Below are positions 41,444 through 49,464 of a DNA stretch of 64,000 nucleotides, one piece after another. The stretch comes from CBDFHV01 sp965247705. Lineage in GTDB: Bacteria > Pseudomonadota > Alphaproteobacteria > Rhodospirillales > CAMCUA01. The notes below the pieces were generated by a model. The model saw only the letters and a list, made by a program, of their open reading frames with translations, was not told the origin of the DNA and searched no databases. The position numbers and the translations under genes were made by a program. The first letter of the stretch is position 1, and each line of letters opens with the position of its first letter. The stretch covers positions 248,001 through 312,000 of the forward strand of contig CBDFHV010000084.1 in NCBI GenBank assembly GCA_965247705.1, read 5' to 3'.

Positions 41444-42910
41444 TCAACTCAGGATGTTCGCCCCGAAGTTCCGTGCCGGGTCCACCTCCGGCTCCAGGCG
41501 GCCCAGGGGCCGGGCCATTGGCGGCGGATCGCACGGCAGGAACGTCCCCGACCCCCGTTCGACCTTGAGGTCCCCGTCCTCGACCACCACCCGGCCCCGG
41601 CTGATCACGGTGATCGGCCAGCCGGTGACGGTGCGGCCCTCGTAGGGCGTGTAGCCCACGTCGTCGTGCATGACATCGGCGCTGAGGGTGACTTTCCGCA
41701 CGGGATCCCAAAGCGCGATGTCGGCGTCCGACCCCACGGCGATGGCGCCCTTGCGGGGATGCAGCCCATAGAGCTTCGCCGCGTTGGTCGCGGCCAGGGA
41801 AACGAAGCGCTGCAGATCGATCCGCCCCGTGCCCACGCCCTCGGAAAAGAGCAGGGGCAGCCGCGTCTCGAGGCCGGGCACCCCATTGGGGACTTCCTTG
41901 AACGAGGGATTGGGGCCCTTCGCCAACTTGCCCGTGTCGTCGTAGCGAAAGGGTGCGTGATCCGACGAAAAAACCTGGAAGGTGCCGTTCTGGATGCCCC
42001 GCCAGATGGCTTCCTGGGACTGGGCGTCGCGGGGCGGCGGGCTGCAGCACATCATGGCGCCCTCACTGCCCGGCAGGTCCAGGTCCTCGGCGGTGAGGAA
42101 CAGATACTGGGGGCAGGTCTCGCCATAGATCCTCAGGCCCGCCGCCTGGGCCTGTCGGATATGGTCGGTGGCCTCGCCGCTGGAGACGTGGACGACCAGC
42201 AGCGGCACGTCCATCAGCCGCGACAGGGAGATGGCCCGGTGGGTGGCCTCGCCCTCGGCGATGCGGGGATGGCTCATGGCGTGGTAGCGGGGTTCCCGGT
42301 GGCCGGCGGCCAGCAGCCGGTCGCTGATCCAGCGGATGGCGTCGTCGTTCTCCGCATGCACCATGACCATGGCGCCTTCCCGACGGGCGACCGACAGAAT
42401 GTCGAGCAATTGGTAGTCGCTGATCTTCATCATCTCGTAGGTCATGTAGACCTTGAACGAGGTGTAGCCGTCCTTGATCAGCGCCGGCAGTTCCTGCCCC
42501 AGGACCTGCTCGGTGGGGTCGGAGACGATCAGGTGGAAGGCATAGTCGATCACCGCCTTGGGCCCCGCCCGTTGGTGGTAGTCCTGGACCACGGCGCGCA
42601 GGGACTGACCCCGGTGCTGGGCGGCGAAGGGGATGATGGTGGTGGTGCCGCCGAAGGCGGCGGAAACCGTGGCGCTATAGAAATCGTCGGCGCACATGAT
42701 GCCGGACCCGGAGACTTGCTCCACGTGGCAGTGGCTGTCAATGCCGCCGGGCAGGACGAGAAGCCCCGAAGCATCGATGATGCGCTCGCCGTCCTCCAGC
42801 TTATCGGCCAGGGCGGCGATGCGCCCGTCCTTGATGCCGACGTCGCAGACCGTGTTGTCCGACGCGGTAGCCACGGTGCCGCCCCGGATAATGAGATCGA
42901 AATCGGTCAT
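41444..42910 (-). CDS. Dihydropyrimidinase (hydantoinase)
   Basis: Opens the ring of dihydrouracil, dihydrothymine or 5-substituted hydantoins. 488 residues, amidohydrolase fold. Metal ligands: His60 and His62 (GGIDSHCHVEQ), the carboxylated Lys of GYTSFKVYMTYEM, then VHAENDD, VVHVSSGEA and SSDHAPF. It also has YGETCPQYL and the ending DVGYTPYEGRTVTGWP typical of the family. Its product is the substrate class of the following carbamoylase. The reductive enzyme dihydropyrimidine dehydrogenase is not in the window. Confidence 0.95.
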   Translation of the reverse strand: MTDFDLIIRGGTVATASDNTVCDVGIKDGRIAALADKLEDGERIIDASGLLVLPGGIDSHCHVEQVSGSGIMCADDFYSATVSAAFGGTTTIIPFAAQHRGQSLRAVVQDYHQRAGPKAVIDYAFHLIVSDPTEQVLGQELPALIKDGYTSFKVYMTYEMMKISDYQLLDILSVARREGAMVMVHAENDDAIRWISDRLLAAGHREPRYHAMSHPRIAEGEATHRAISLSRLMDVPLLVVHVSSGEATDHIRQAQAAGLRIYGETCPQYLFLTAEDLDLPGSEGAMMCCSPPPRDAQSQEAIWRGIQNGTFQVFSSDHAPFRYDDTGKLAKGPNPSFKEVPNGVPGLETRLPLLFSEGVGTGRIDLQRFVSLAATNAAKLYGLHPRKGAIAVGSDADIALWDPVRKVTLSADVMHDDVGYTPYEGRTVTGWPITVISRGRVVVEDGDLKVERGSGTFLPCDPPPMARPLGRLEPEVDPARNFGANILS

Positions 42911-43010
42911 GGTGCGGAACCGCCCCCCAAGCTGGCCTCTCCGGTCTTGTCGCAGGTTAAGTCGCGTCCCGTTCCGGAGTCCAGGGCCGGGTCCTATACG
43001 GTTGTCAAGC

Positions 43011-43262
43011 TCACCGGCGCCCGCGCAGCATGCGCCACAGGTAGGTGATCCCCCACAAGGGCACCACCACGACAGCGCCCACTACCACATAGGTCATGGC
43101 ATCGCCCAGGACCGACACACTCCACTCGAAGAGATCCCTCGCCAGGCCGACAAGATCGTTAAGAAGGGTGGTGGGATCCACGTTCAGCCACGTCAGCAAC
43201 AGCCCGACGATCAGCGACGCGATCAGAATCTTGACGATGGTGCCGAAGGTGATGCGGGGCAT
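43011..43262 (-). CDS. DUF6460-domain small membrane protein
   Basis: An 83-residue protein with two membrane helices, about 9-28 (VKILIASLIVGLLLTWLN) and 58-76 (YVVVGAVVVVPLWGITYL), an amphipathic middle and a basic end (RMLRGRR). It matches the pattern of alphaproteobacterial DUF6460 proteins. Function is unknown. It is 22 bp behind the interrupted YqaE/Pmp3 gene, so both small membrane proteins were probably cotranscribed before the IS3 insertion. Confidence 0.75.
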   Translation of the reverse strand: MPRITFGTIVKILIASLIVGLLLTWLNVDPTTLLNDLVGLARDLFEWSVSVLGDAMTYVVVGAVVVVPLWGITYLWRMLRGRR

Positions 43263-43396
43263 GGGCCGGGTCCGGGAGCGGGGATCAGTTCCCGGAAATC
43301 TCGGCGATCTTCTGGTCGGTATTGTACTGACTCAGGGCATAGGCGGCCCAGATCGCCGCCGGCACCCAACCGATCAGGGTGATCTGAAGGATCAAA

Positions 43397-43410
43397 CAAA
43401 TAATACCGAC
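43397..43410. repeat. 14-bp direct repeat, left flank of the IS3-family element
   Basis: CAAATAATACCGAC, identical to 44825-44838. It is probably duplicated target sequence, though 14 bp is longer than IS3-family elements usually make. Confidence 0.75.
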
Positions 43411-43445
43411 TGTAGCGCACCCGGTTCCTTGGACACAAGTTTGTC

Positions 43446-44351
43446 TCACGCGGCGGGCCTGATTGAGATCGCGGCGTGCCACGCCTGACGAGCTTGAGCG
43501 GGGCTCAGGCAGCCGTTCTTTTCGACGATCCACTGGGCATTGTAGAGTTCGACGAAGTCGCGGACGGCGTCCCGCAGCTCCGCGATGTTGCGGTAGATGC
43601 GACCATGGATGATCTGTTCCTTCAGCGTGCGATTGAACCGCTCGGCGACGCCGTTGGTCTGGGGCTCGGCGACGAAGGCGTAGGACGGCTGGATGCCCCA
43701 GAACTTGATCTGGTTGGTGAAGTGGTCCGACAGATACTGGGAGCCGTGATCCATCCGCAAGGCCAGCCCCCGAGCCGCGCCGGCCGCGGTCGAGCCATAC
43801 AGCCCGGCAAGCCCCATGGAGATCGGCTGCAGGGCGGCGAAGCGGTCGCCGCGCTTGCAGACATGCCAGCCGACACACTCGGCGTTCCAATGCTCGACGG
43901 CGGTGAAGATCCAGCCCCAGCCGTCGTCCACCGTGAACACCCGAACGCCATCGGTGCCCCACATGAGGTTCGGGGCATGAGTGATGATCTCACCGTCATG
44001 GGGATTGCCGCCACGGCGGCGGCAGCGATGGGGCGAGAGCAGATTGTTCTCGCGCATCAGGCGGAGCACCCGCTTGCGGGCAACCCGGATGTCGCGACAG
44101 ACCCGAAGCCGAGCCCAGACCTTGCGGTAGCCCTCGCCCTCCCGGGGCGATGCCTCCAGGTCGGCTTCGATCGCCACCAGCAGCGCCTGGTCCGAGATCG
44201 CGGGCTTCGGTCCCCGACGCTTTGCCGGCGGCTGCTCGGCGTGCTGGCCGGAGGTCACGGCGTAGAACGAGGAGCGGGCCATGCCCCAGGCGGCGCAGAC
44301 CCGCCGCAGGCCGTAGGCCAGACCCGTGCCGGGCGAGGTGGCGGCACTCAT
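43446..44351 (-). CDS. IS3-family transposase OrfB
   Basis: A 301-residue integrase-core protein. DDE residues are visible in MWGTDGVRVFT (Asp), RMDHGSQYLSDHF (Asp) and TNGVAERFNRTLKEQ (Glu). The N-terminus carries the HTH_21-like RRGPKPAISDQALL..GYRKVWARL region. The ATG overlaps the orfA stop (ATGA), so it may be made by reinitiation rather than, or as well as, the programmed -1 frameshift common in this family. The frame is intact. Confidence 0.95.
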   Translation of the reverse strand: MSAATSPGTGLAYGLRRVCAAWGMARSSFYAVTSGQHAEQPPAKRRGPKPAISDQALLVAIEADLEASPREGEGYRKVWARLRVCRDIRVARKRVLRLMRENNLLSPHRCRRRGGNPHDGEIITHAPNLMWGTDGVRVFTVDDGWGWIFTAVEHWNAECVGWHVCKRGDRFAALQPISMGLAGLYGSTAAGAARGLALRMDHGSQYLSDHFTNQIKFWGIQPSYAFVAEPQTNGVAERFNRTLKEQIIHGRIYRNIAELRDAVRDFVELYNAQWIVEKNGCLSPAQARQAWHAAISIRPAA

Positions 44352-44758
44352 CGCCGCGACCTCCGCCGCCCCAAAGGGCCGAAGGTCTCCGTCTTGGCCT
44401 CCAGCAGTTCCACCTGCATGGTCAACTCTCCGATCCGCTTCATGGCGCTATCCAGTTCCGCCTGCACCGGATCGCCCTTGCGTTGCTTGAGCGAGGCGTC
44501 GATCCCGCCGATCGCTTTCTCACGCCACTGCTCGAGCCGGAAGATCTCTACGCCCAACTGGCGCGACAGAAGTTGCACCGGCTCGTCACGCAAAAGCCGC
44601 AGAACGACCTCACGCTTGCGCGCCACCGTCCATCGCTGGCCAAGTCCCAGCGGGCCTGCCGGCAAAGCCTGTCCTGGGGAAAACGTGGACGAGCCAAGCT
44701 CGCCCGCATTTACCACAGGCCCATCAACAGCAACTTTCTTCTCAAAATTATCGGTCAT
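44348..44758 (-). CDS. IS3-family transposase OrfA
   Basis: A 136-residue DNA-binding subunit. The ATG at 44758 is nine bases behind AAGGAGG; an ATG seven codons earlier is less likely. It has a helix-turn-helix region (RWTVARKREVVLRLLRDEPV, then LSRQLGVEIFRLEQWREKAI) and a coiled-coil end (AELDSAMKRIGELTMQVELLE). Confidence 0.92.
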   Translation of the reverse strand: MTDNFEKKVAVDGPVVNAGELGSSTFSPGQALPAGPLGLGQRWTVARKREVVLRLLRDEPVQLLSRQLGVEIFRLEQWREKAIGGIDASLKQRKGDPVQAELDSAMKRIGELTMQVELLEAKTETFGPLGRRRSRR

Positions 44759-44824
44759 GTTCCGGTCCTCCTTGGACACTTCGATTAAGCCAATTCTGTG
44801 TCCAAGGAAATCGGGTCCGACTCA

Positions 44825-44838
44825 CAAATAATACCGAC
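44825..44838. repeat. 14-bp direct repeat, right flank of the IS3-family element
   Basis: CAAATAATACCGAC, the partner of 43397-43410. Confidence 0.75.
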
Positions 44839-44996
44839 GATGGGACGACCGATGGTGAAGAACAACAGCCAGGGCAAAAGAAGGGCGATCAACAGGCGCA
44901 TGACCGACTCTCAGCGGTTTGGAGGTTCAGGCGGCGAGACAATAAGTCCGTTGACGACCCCTGTCATCCCACGGTTCCGTCGGCCGACGGGCGCGA

Positions 44997-45734
44997 TCAG
45001 GGGCCGCTGGCGAATTTGTAGCCGCAGCCGGGAACGGTGATGATCCATCGTGGACGCCGCGCGTCGACCTCGATTTTCTTTCGCAGGCGACTGATGAGAA
45101 CGTCGATCATCCGCTCGCCTGGCGCTTCGTCGTTGAGGGCGATAGCGTCCAGGAGGCGATCGCGACTCAGCACCCGATTGGGCGCCCGAGCCAGGGCGGC
45201 GATCAGGTTGAACTCCGCCCGGGTCAACGGGATGTCCCGGCCGTCGGCGCCGGTCAGGCTGTGGGCTTCGAGATCCAGTTGCCATTCTCCGAAGCCAATC
45301 GCCCGGCGCACGGTCCCGACGGCGGCACCGTCGCCATTGATCGATCGCTTCAGGACGTTGCGCAGCCGCAGCAACAGTTCCTCCGGATCGGCCGGTTTGG
45401 TGATGAAATCGTCGACCCCCATCTCCAGGGCGGACAACCGGTCGCCCCGGCCCTTGCGGGCGGTCAGAACGACAATCGGCACGGACGACCGGGCCCGAAC
45501 CTGACGCGCCAGGGTCAGGCCATCCTCGTCGGGCAGGGTGAGGTCAAGGACGATCAGGTCCACGGAATCGGAGTCCAGGACCGCGAGCATCTCCTGCCCG
45601 CTGGCGCTCAGCGTGGTCTTGAATCCATTGCCGCCCAGATAGGCCCCGAGAAGGGCCTGAACGAAGGGGTCGTCTTCGACGATGAGAACGTGGGGACTCA
45701 CGTCGCGGACCCATGTCCGGTGAATTCGGTTCAT
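44997..45734 (-). CDS. OmpR/PhoB-family response regulator
   Basis: A 245-residue two-domain regulator. The receiver (about residues 14-127) has the acidic pair in IVEDDP, phosphoacceptor Asp64 (LIVLDLTLPDEDG), the Thr of VLTARKG and the Lys of ITKPADP. The C-terminal winged helix has TRAEFNLIAALARAPNRVLS and ERMIDVLISRLRKKIE, ending VPGCGYKFA. It is the DNA-binding output of the adjacent phosphorelay proteins (same strand), although it is 133 bp behind them with its own AT-rich leader holding tandem direct repeats. A GTG start 11 codons in is possible. Confidence 0.94.
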   Translation of the reverse strand: MNRIHRTWVRDVSPHVLIVEDDPFVQALLGAYLGGNGFKTTLSASGQEMLAVLDSDSVDLIVLDLTLPDEDGLTLARQVRARSSVPIVVLTARKGRGDRLSALEMGVDDFITKPADPEELLLRLRNVLKRSINGDGAAVGTVRRAIGFGEWQLDLEAHSLTGADGRDIPLTRAEFNLIAALARAPNRVLSRDRLLDAIALNDEAPGERMIDVLISRLRKKIEVDARRPRWIITVPGCGYKFASGP

Positions 45735-45814
45735 CGCGCCAAGGGTGTGTGCACTCTGCTCCGTCGCCGACCGTTCAGGGACCGGACGACAATTGTGACG
45801 CCTGTTCTTAACAT

Positions 45815-45836
45815 ATATTCATACGGCATACATACG
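45815..45836 (-). promoter_or_regulatory. Tandem 11-bp direct repeats, candidate response-regulator box
   Basis: ATATTCATACG (45815-45825) and GCATACATACG (45826-45836) match at 8 of 11 positions and are directly abutted, in an AT-rich stretch 81 bp upstream of the OmpR-type gene. The OmpR/PhoB family binds tandem repeats with about this 11-bp period, so autoregulation is plausible. Confidence 0.45.
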
Positions 45837-45867
45837 TCGTTTGGAGGCGTTTTCTAGCGCCACGGCC

Positions 45868-46233
45868 TCAACCCGTCTCATGGGCCCGGCGAAGATCGGC
45901 GACAAGGGCGGTGATGAGGCGGCACTCCTGAGGCTGTGGCGCTCGCCCCGTCTTGAGAACGGCCTTGCACCGCGCCTCGATATCGACGGCGATATCGCCC
46001 AGATAGGCGAACCCGAACGTTCCGGCCGACCCGCTAAGCGTATGCGCCAGTTCGCCAAGGGAGTGGATGGCGACGATCGCGCCGTCGGCCCCACCGTCGG
46101 CCCCACCGTCGGCCCCACCATCGAGGGGCGCGGAGGCAGCTTCAAACTCGGCGATCCGGGCGTCCAGGGATTCTTCGAACTTGCGGCGCAACGCCGCCAG
46201 ACGGGCGGCAAAATTCGGCGGTATGTCAGCCAT
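45868..46233 (-). CDS. HPt-domain phosphotransfer protein
   Basis: A 121-residue helical protein. The phosphoacceptor is His64 in ELAHTLSGSAGTFGFAYLGD, the HPt signature. A flexible GGAD-repeat stretch (residues 39-51), coded by three perfect 12-bp repeats, precedes the helix. It should relay phosphoryl groups between receivers, including the one 8 bp upstream. Its gene overlaps that receiver gene, so a shared operon is nearly certain. Confidence 0.85.
   Translation of the reverse strand: MADIPPNFAARLAALRRKFEESLDARIAEFEAASAPLDGGADGGADGGADGAIVAIHSLGELAHTLSGSAGTFGFAYLGDIAVDIEARCKAVLKTGRAPQPQECRLITALVADLRRAHETG
46082..46117. repeat. Three perfect 12-bp tandem repeats inside the HPt gene
   Basis: The unit CCGTCGGCCCCA occurs at 46082-46093, 46094-46105 and 46106-46117, encoding GGAD repeats. 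It is a likely length-variable site; changes in unit number keep the frame. Confidence 0.8.
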
Positions 46234-46615
46234 GGAGCGCGTTCCAGATCCGACGCAGAGAATCGGCGAGGGTCATCGGGTCGAAGGGCTTGGCGATGAC
46301 GTCCACGGCGCCCAATTCCTTCATCCGCGCCACCTCGTCGGGCATTGCCTTGGCGGTGACGAACACGACGGCGGTGTCGGCGAGGGGTGGGAATTCGCGT
46401 AGAGCCGCCAGGGTGGCCTGACCGTCCATCGCCGGCATCATCGCGTCGAGGAGTATCAGATCGGGCGCGAAAAACGGCGCCTGTTCGATGGCCGCGCTTC
46501 CGGAGGCACAGGTCAGCACCTCGAACCCGCCCAGGGTTTCGAGCGACAGTCGCATGACTTCCCGGATATCGGGATCGTCCTCGACGACGAGAACGCGGCT
46601 CATGTCCTTGATCAT
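46226..46615 (-). CDS. Single-domain response regulator (receiver only)
   Basis: A 129-residue CheY-like protein: VVEDDPDI acidic pocket, phosphoacceptor Asp57 (LILLDAMMPAMDG), the Thr of VFVTAKA and the Lys of IAKPFDP. It has no output domain, so it should pass phosphate to the HPt protein or act by binding. The ATG at 46615 overlaps the kinase stop (ATGA). A second ATG 12 bp later would give MSRVLVVED. Confidence 0.93.
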   Translation of the reverse strand: MIKDMSRVLVVEDDPDIREVMRLSLETLGGFEVLTCASGSAAIEQAPFFAPDLILLDAMMPAMDGQATLAALREFPPLADTAVVFVTAKAMPDEVARMKELGAVDVIAKPFDPMTLADSLRRIWNALHG

Positions 46616-49368
46616 GGGGACTCGTCGCTCCATGCCGGGAGGTCCACGTGAAACGTTGTCCCGTGCCCGATTTCGCTTTCGTATCCGATAAGGCCACCGT
46701 GGCGCTCCACGATCACCTTGCAGATGGTCAAACCAAGCCCGGTTCCCGGCACCCGGGTCGAATCGGAGGTCTCGGCCTGGGCGAAGGGTTCGAACAGCCG
46801 GGGACGAAAGGCTTCTGGGATGCCCTCGCCCTTGTCGACCACGCGAACCCGAACCAGGTCCCTCTCGCAGGCGACGGTCAGCGTAACGATTCCGTTCCCG
46901 GGCGAGAACTTGGCGGCGTTGGACAGAAGATTCGTCAGAACCTGGGTCAGGCGGTCGGGGTCGCCACGGACACGGGCGTCCCCACGGCATGTCCGGACCT
47001 TGAGGGTCACCCCGAACTGTTCCGCGTAGGGGGCGTTGGCTTCCACCGCGCCAAGGATCAGGTCGTTCATGTCCACCCGCTCGAAACGAAAAGTCATCCG
47101 TCCGGAACGGATCTTTTCCATGTCCAGGATGTCGTTGACCAGTTCGATGAGCCGCTTGCTGTTGCGATGGGCCACCTCCACCAGGTTGCGCGCCTGGGTC
47201 GGCAAAGGGCCGCCGACGCCGCCGCCGAGCAATCCCAGGGAACCGCTGATCGCCGTCAGGGGGGTGCGCAGTTCATGACTGACCGTGGAGACGAAGACGT
47301 TTTTCATATCCTCGATTTTCTTGCGTTCGGTCAGATCTAAGATGGCGACGATCAGGGCCCGCTGATTGTCGAAGGTGATGATGCGCGCCGACATCAAAGC
47401 CCAGAATTCCTCGTCGTCCAGCCGCCGCATGAGGATCTCGCGGCTGACGATCTCGCGCCGTTCCTCCAGCTCGGCGATGATGGCGTCCCGGTCCGCGGGG
47501 TCGGCATAGAGCTTCCGGGCGGAGAGCTTGCCCACCAAGGAGCGGGGGATGCGGAACAGCGCCAGCGTCTGCTCGTTGGAATACAGGAGCGTCCCGTCCG
47601 GAATCCGGCCGATGCTGACGGCGAGGGGAGCCGTCGAGGCGATGGCGCGGAACCGCTCCTCGCTCTCGGCCAGGCGAGCCTGGACTCGATTGCGGTGAAT
47701 TTCGCCGCCGATCCACTGGGCCATGAGGCGAATCAGCGAGTAATCTCCCTCGCTGAACGGCTGGTTGCGCACCGAAGGCGAGGAAAAGTTCAGGGTTCCG
47801 TACCGTTGATCGCCGACCAGGATCGGAGTCCCCAGATAGGCCTCCTGACGAAAGGTCCGGTAGCAAGGGTGATCCCGCAAGAAGGACTGCCCGACGTGAT
47901 CGAATCCTCGCGGCCCGTCGCCGTCGAACACATGGACGCAATAGGTGGTGCCGAGATCGAACGCGGCCCCTGCCCGGGGTGCGTCCGCGGGCCCGTGAAC
48001 GTATTCGATTCGATAGGTCTGCCCCGTGACGCGGCTGACGATGCCCAGCGGCAGACCGAAGATCTCCGAACCCAGGGCCAAGAGCCGCGACACCTTGTCC
48101 TCGAACGCGATGTCGGGGCTGGAGGTGACGGCGTAGAGGCGGCCCATGGCGTCCAAATTGCGCCGCAAGTCTTCCTCCGTTCGTTTGCGGCGGGTCACAT
48201 CGATACCGGTCAGCACCCAGCCGGAGTCCGGCAGCGGACTGCATCGCAACTCGATGACGGCACCGTTGGGCCGCCGCCGCTCCACGGAGAAGGCGCCTTC
48301 GGCGACCGTCAGATCGCGTAGGCTCGAAAAGATGAGGGCATCGGGGTCACCGGAAGGATTCAACAGTTCCCCCGCTACCGTTTGCGCGCGGAGCACCTGT
48401 TCGTAATCCGGTTTGTTCCTCAGCACCGGTTCGGCAACGCCCAAGAGTGCCGCCATGCGCGCGTTGTGAGCCACAACCCGCAGGTTCGCATCCAGCATCA
48501 GGAAACCCTGATCCATGTGATGGGACGCCGCCTCGAGGATGGCCGCCTGTTCCGACAAGGCTTCCTGGGCGTCCTTGATCTGGGTGACGTCGGTGCGAAT
48601 GCTCACGCTGCCGCCATCGGCGGTCCGCCGTTCGCGGATCTGCAGCCATCCCCGGCGGCTGTGGATCAATCGCTCGCTGACGTCCTCCGACAGGTTTCGC
48701 TGGTAGTCCAGACGCTCCCGAAGCCACGTTTCCTCCCGTCCCCGGGCGGGCGGGTAGAGACCCCGCTCCAGACCGTAGCGAATGATGTCCTCCACCCGGG
48801 AGCCGGCTACGGCGATCTCGCGCTGTTGGGGATAGAGGTCATGATAGGCGGCGTTGCAGAGAACCATCCGCATGTCGGAATCATAGAGGCTGATGGCGCT
48901 GGGTATGACGTCGAGCAGATCCGCCAGCAGGGTGTTCGCCCGCTTCGCCTCCCGTTCGCTTCGTTCAATCCGGCTTTCGGCCTTGCGCAGCCGGGTGATC
49001 TCCACCACCGACCCCACGTAGCCGGCAAGGCGATCCCTGGAGTCGATCACGGTGGAGGCGCTGGCGTGGAGCCAGACGACTCGCCCCGTCGGCGACCGGA
49101 AACGATACTCAAGCTCGAACCGGCGACCCGCCTTCACGGCTCGGTTCCAAGCCGCGGAAACGCGGTCGCGGTCGCGGGGGTGGATGGCCTCCACCCAGCC
49201 TTGGCCGGCGGCGGCCTCGGGCGTCATGCCGGCGTAGCGGCACCAATGGCGGTTGACCGCCAGGCAGTTCCCGTCGGGATCGGTGAGGAAAACGCCGATG
49301 GGGAGCTGGTCGACGACGTCCTCAAGGGAAATGCGTCGGCCGATATCGCGCATCCGTACTCCGCTCAT
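46612..49368 (-). CDS. Multi-PAS/GAF sensor histidine kinase
   Basis: A 918-residue kinase without membrane helices. Order: PAS (about 15-130), PAS (about 145-265, SLYDSDMRMVLCNAAYHDLY), PAS (about 275-400), GAF (about 410-560), PAS (about 570-685), HisKA with His698 (STVSHELRTPLTAI) and a HATPase domain (LTNLLSNAAKFS; DKGEGIP; GTGLGLTI). It has no receiver of its own; the receiver, HPt and OmpR-type regulator genes follow immediately. The signal is unknown. Several PAS domains and a GAF suggest redox, light or small-molecule sensing. Confidence 0.94.
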   Translation of the reverse strand: MSGVRMRDIGRRISLEDVVDQLPIGVFLTDPDGNCLAVNRHWCRYAGMTPEAAAGQGWVEAIHPRDRDRVSAAWNRAVKAGRRFELEYRFRSPTGRVVWLHASASTVIDSRDRLAGYVGSVVEITRLRKAESRIERSEREAKRANTLLADLLDVIPSAISLYDSDMRMVLCNAAYHDLYPQQREIAVAGSRVEDIIRYGLERGLYPPARGREETWLRERLDYQRNLSEDVSERLIHSRRGWLQIRERRTADGGSVSIRTDVTQIKDAQEALSEQAAILEAASHHMDQGFLMLDANLRVVAHNARMAALLGVAEPVLRNKPDYEQVLRAQTVAGELLNPSGDPDALIFSSLRDLTVAEGAFSVERRRPNGAVIELRCSPLPDSGWVLTGIDVTRRKRTEEDLRRNLDAMGRLYAVTSSPDIAFEDKVSRLLALGSEIFGLPLGIVSRVTGQTYRIEYVHGPADAPRAGAAFDLGTTYCVHVFDGDGPRGFDHVGQSFLRDHPCYRTFRQEAYLGTPILVGDQRYGTLNFSSPSVRNQPFSEGDYSLIRLMAQWIGGEIHRNRVQARLAESEERFRAIASTAPLAVSIGRIPDGTLLYSNEQTLALFRIPRSLVGKLSARKLYADPADRDAIIAELEERREIVSREILMRRLDDEEFWALMSARIITFDNQRALIVAILDLTERKKIEDMKNVFVSTVSHELRTPLTAISGSLGLLGGGVGGPLPTQARNLVEVAHRNSKRLIELVNDILDMEKIRSGRMTFRFERVDMNDLILGAVEANAPYAEQFGVTLKVRTCRGDARVRGDPDRLTQVLTNLLSNAAKFSPGNGIVTLTVACERDLVRVRVVDKGEGIPEAFRPRLFEPFAQAETSDSTRVPGTGLGLTICKVIVERHGGLIGYESEIGHGTTFHVDLPAWSDESP

Positions 49369-49464
49369 ACCAAGGGCTTGGCGGCCCGTTTGACCACGAT
49401 CCTATCATCGAACCTTTCATCGAGTTACCCGAACGGCGTGGTTCAGACCACCCGTAATTGACGG

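Larger units (their letters stand above)
43411..44824 (-). mobile_element. IS3-family insertion sequence, 1,414 bp
   Basis: The ends are TG..CA, as usual for IS3. The left end TGTAGCGCACCCGGTTCCTTGG and the reverse complement of the right end TGAGTCGGACCCGATTTCCTTGG form imperfect inverted repeats, both continuing GACACA. It contains orfA and orfB in ATGA overlap, and is flanked by identical 14-bp repeats. The host gene is a YqaE/Pmp3 gene that reads through cleanly when the element is removed. Confidence 0.87.
43285..44901 (-). pseudogene. YqaE/Pmp3-family membrane protein gene interrupted by an IS3-family element
   Basis: The 5' part is 44901-44825, encoding MRLLIALLLPWLLFFTIGRP then IVGIIC. 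The 3' part is 43396-43285, encoding LILQITLIGWVPAAIWAAYA to the stop. Removing the IS and one copy of the 14-bp direct repeat restores a continuous 62-residue frame with two membrane helices, typical of YqaE/Pmp3 small membrane-potential proteins. The repaired junction GIICLILQITLIGWVPA is exactly family-like. The gene is presumably inactive, and the insertion would also cut off the DUF6460 gene downstream. Confidence 0.88.

Noticed and set aside
46082..46117. Possible CRISPR or VNTR array
   Set aside because: The units are contiguous 12-mers without spacers, inside a coding frame, so this is a coding microrepeat only.
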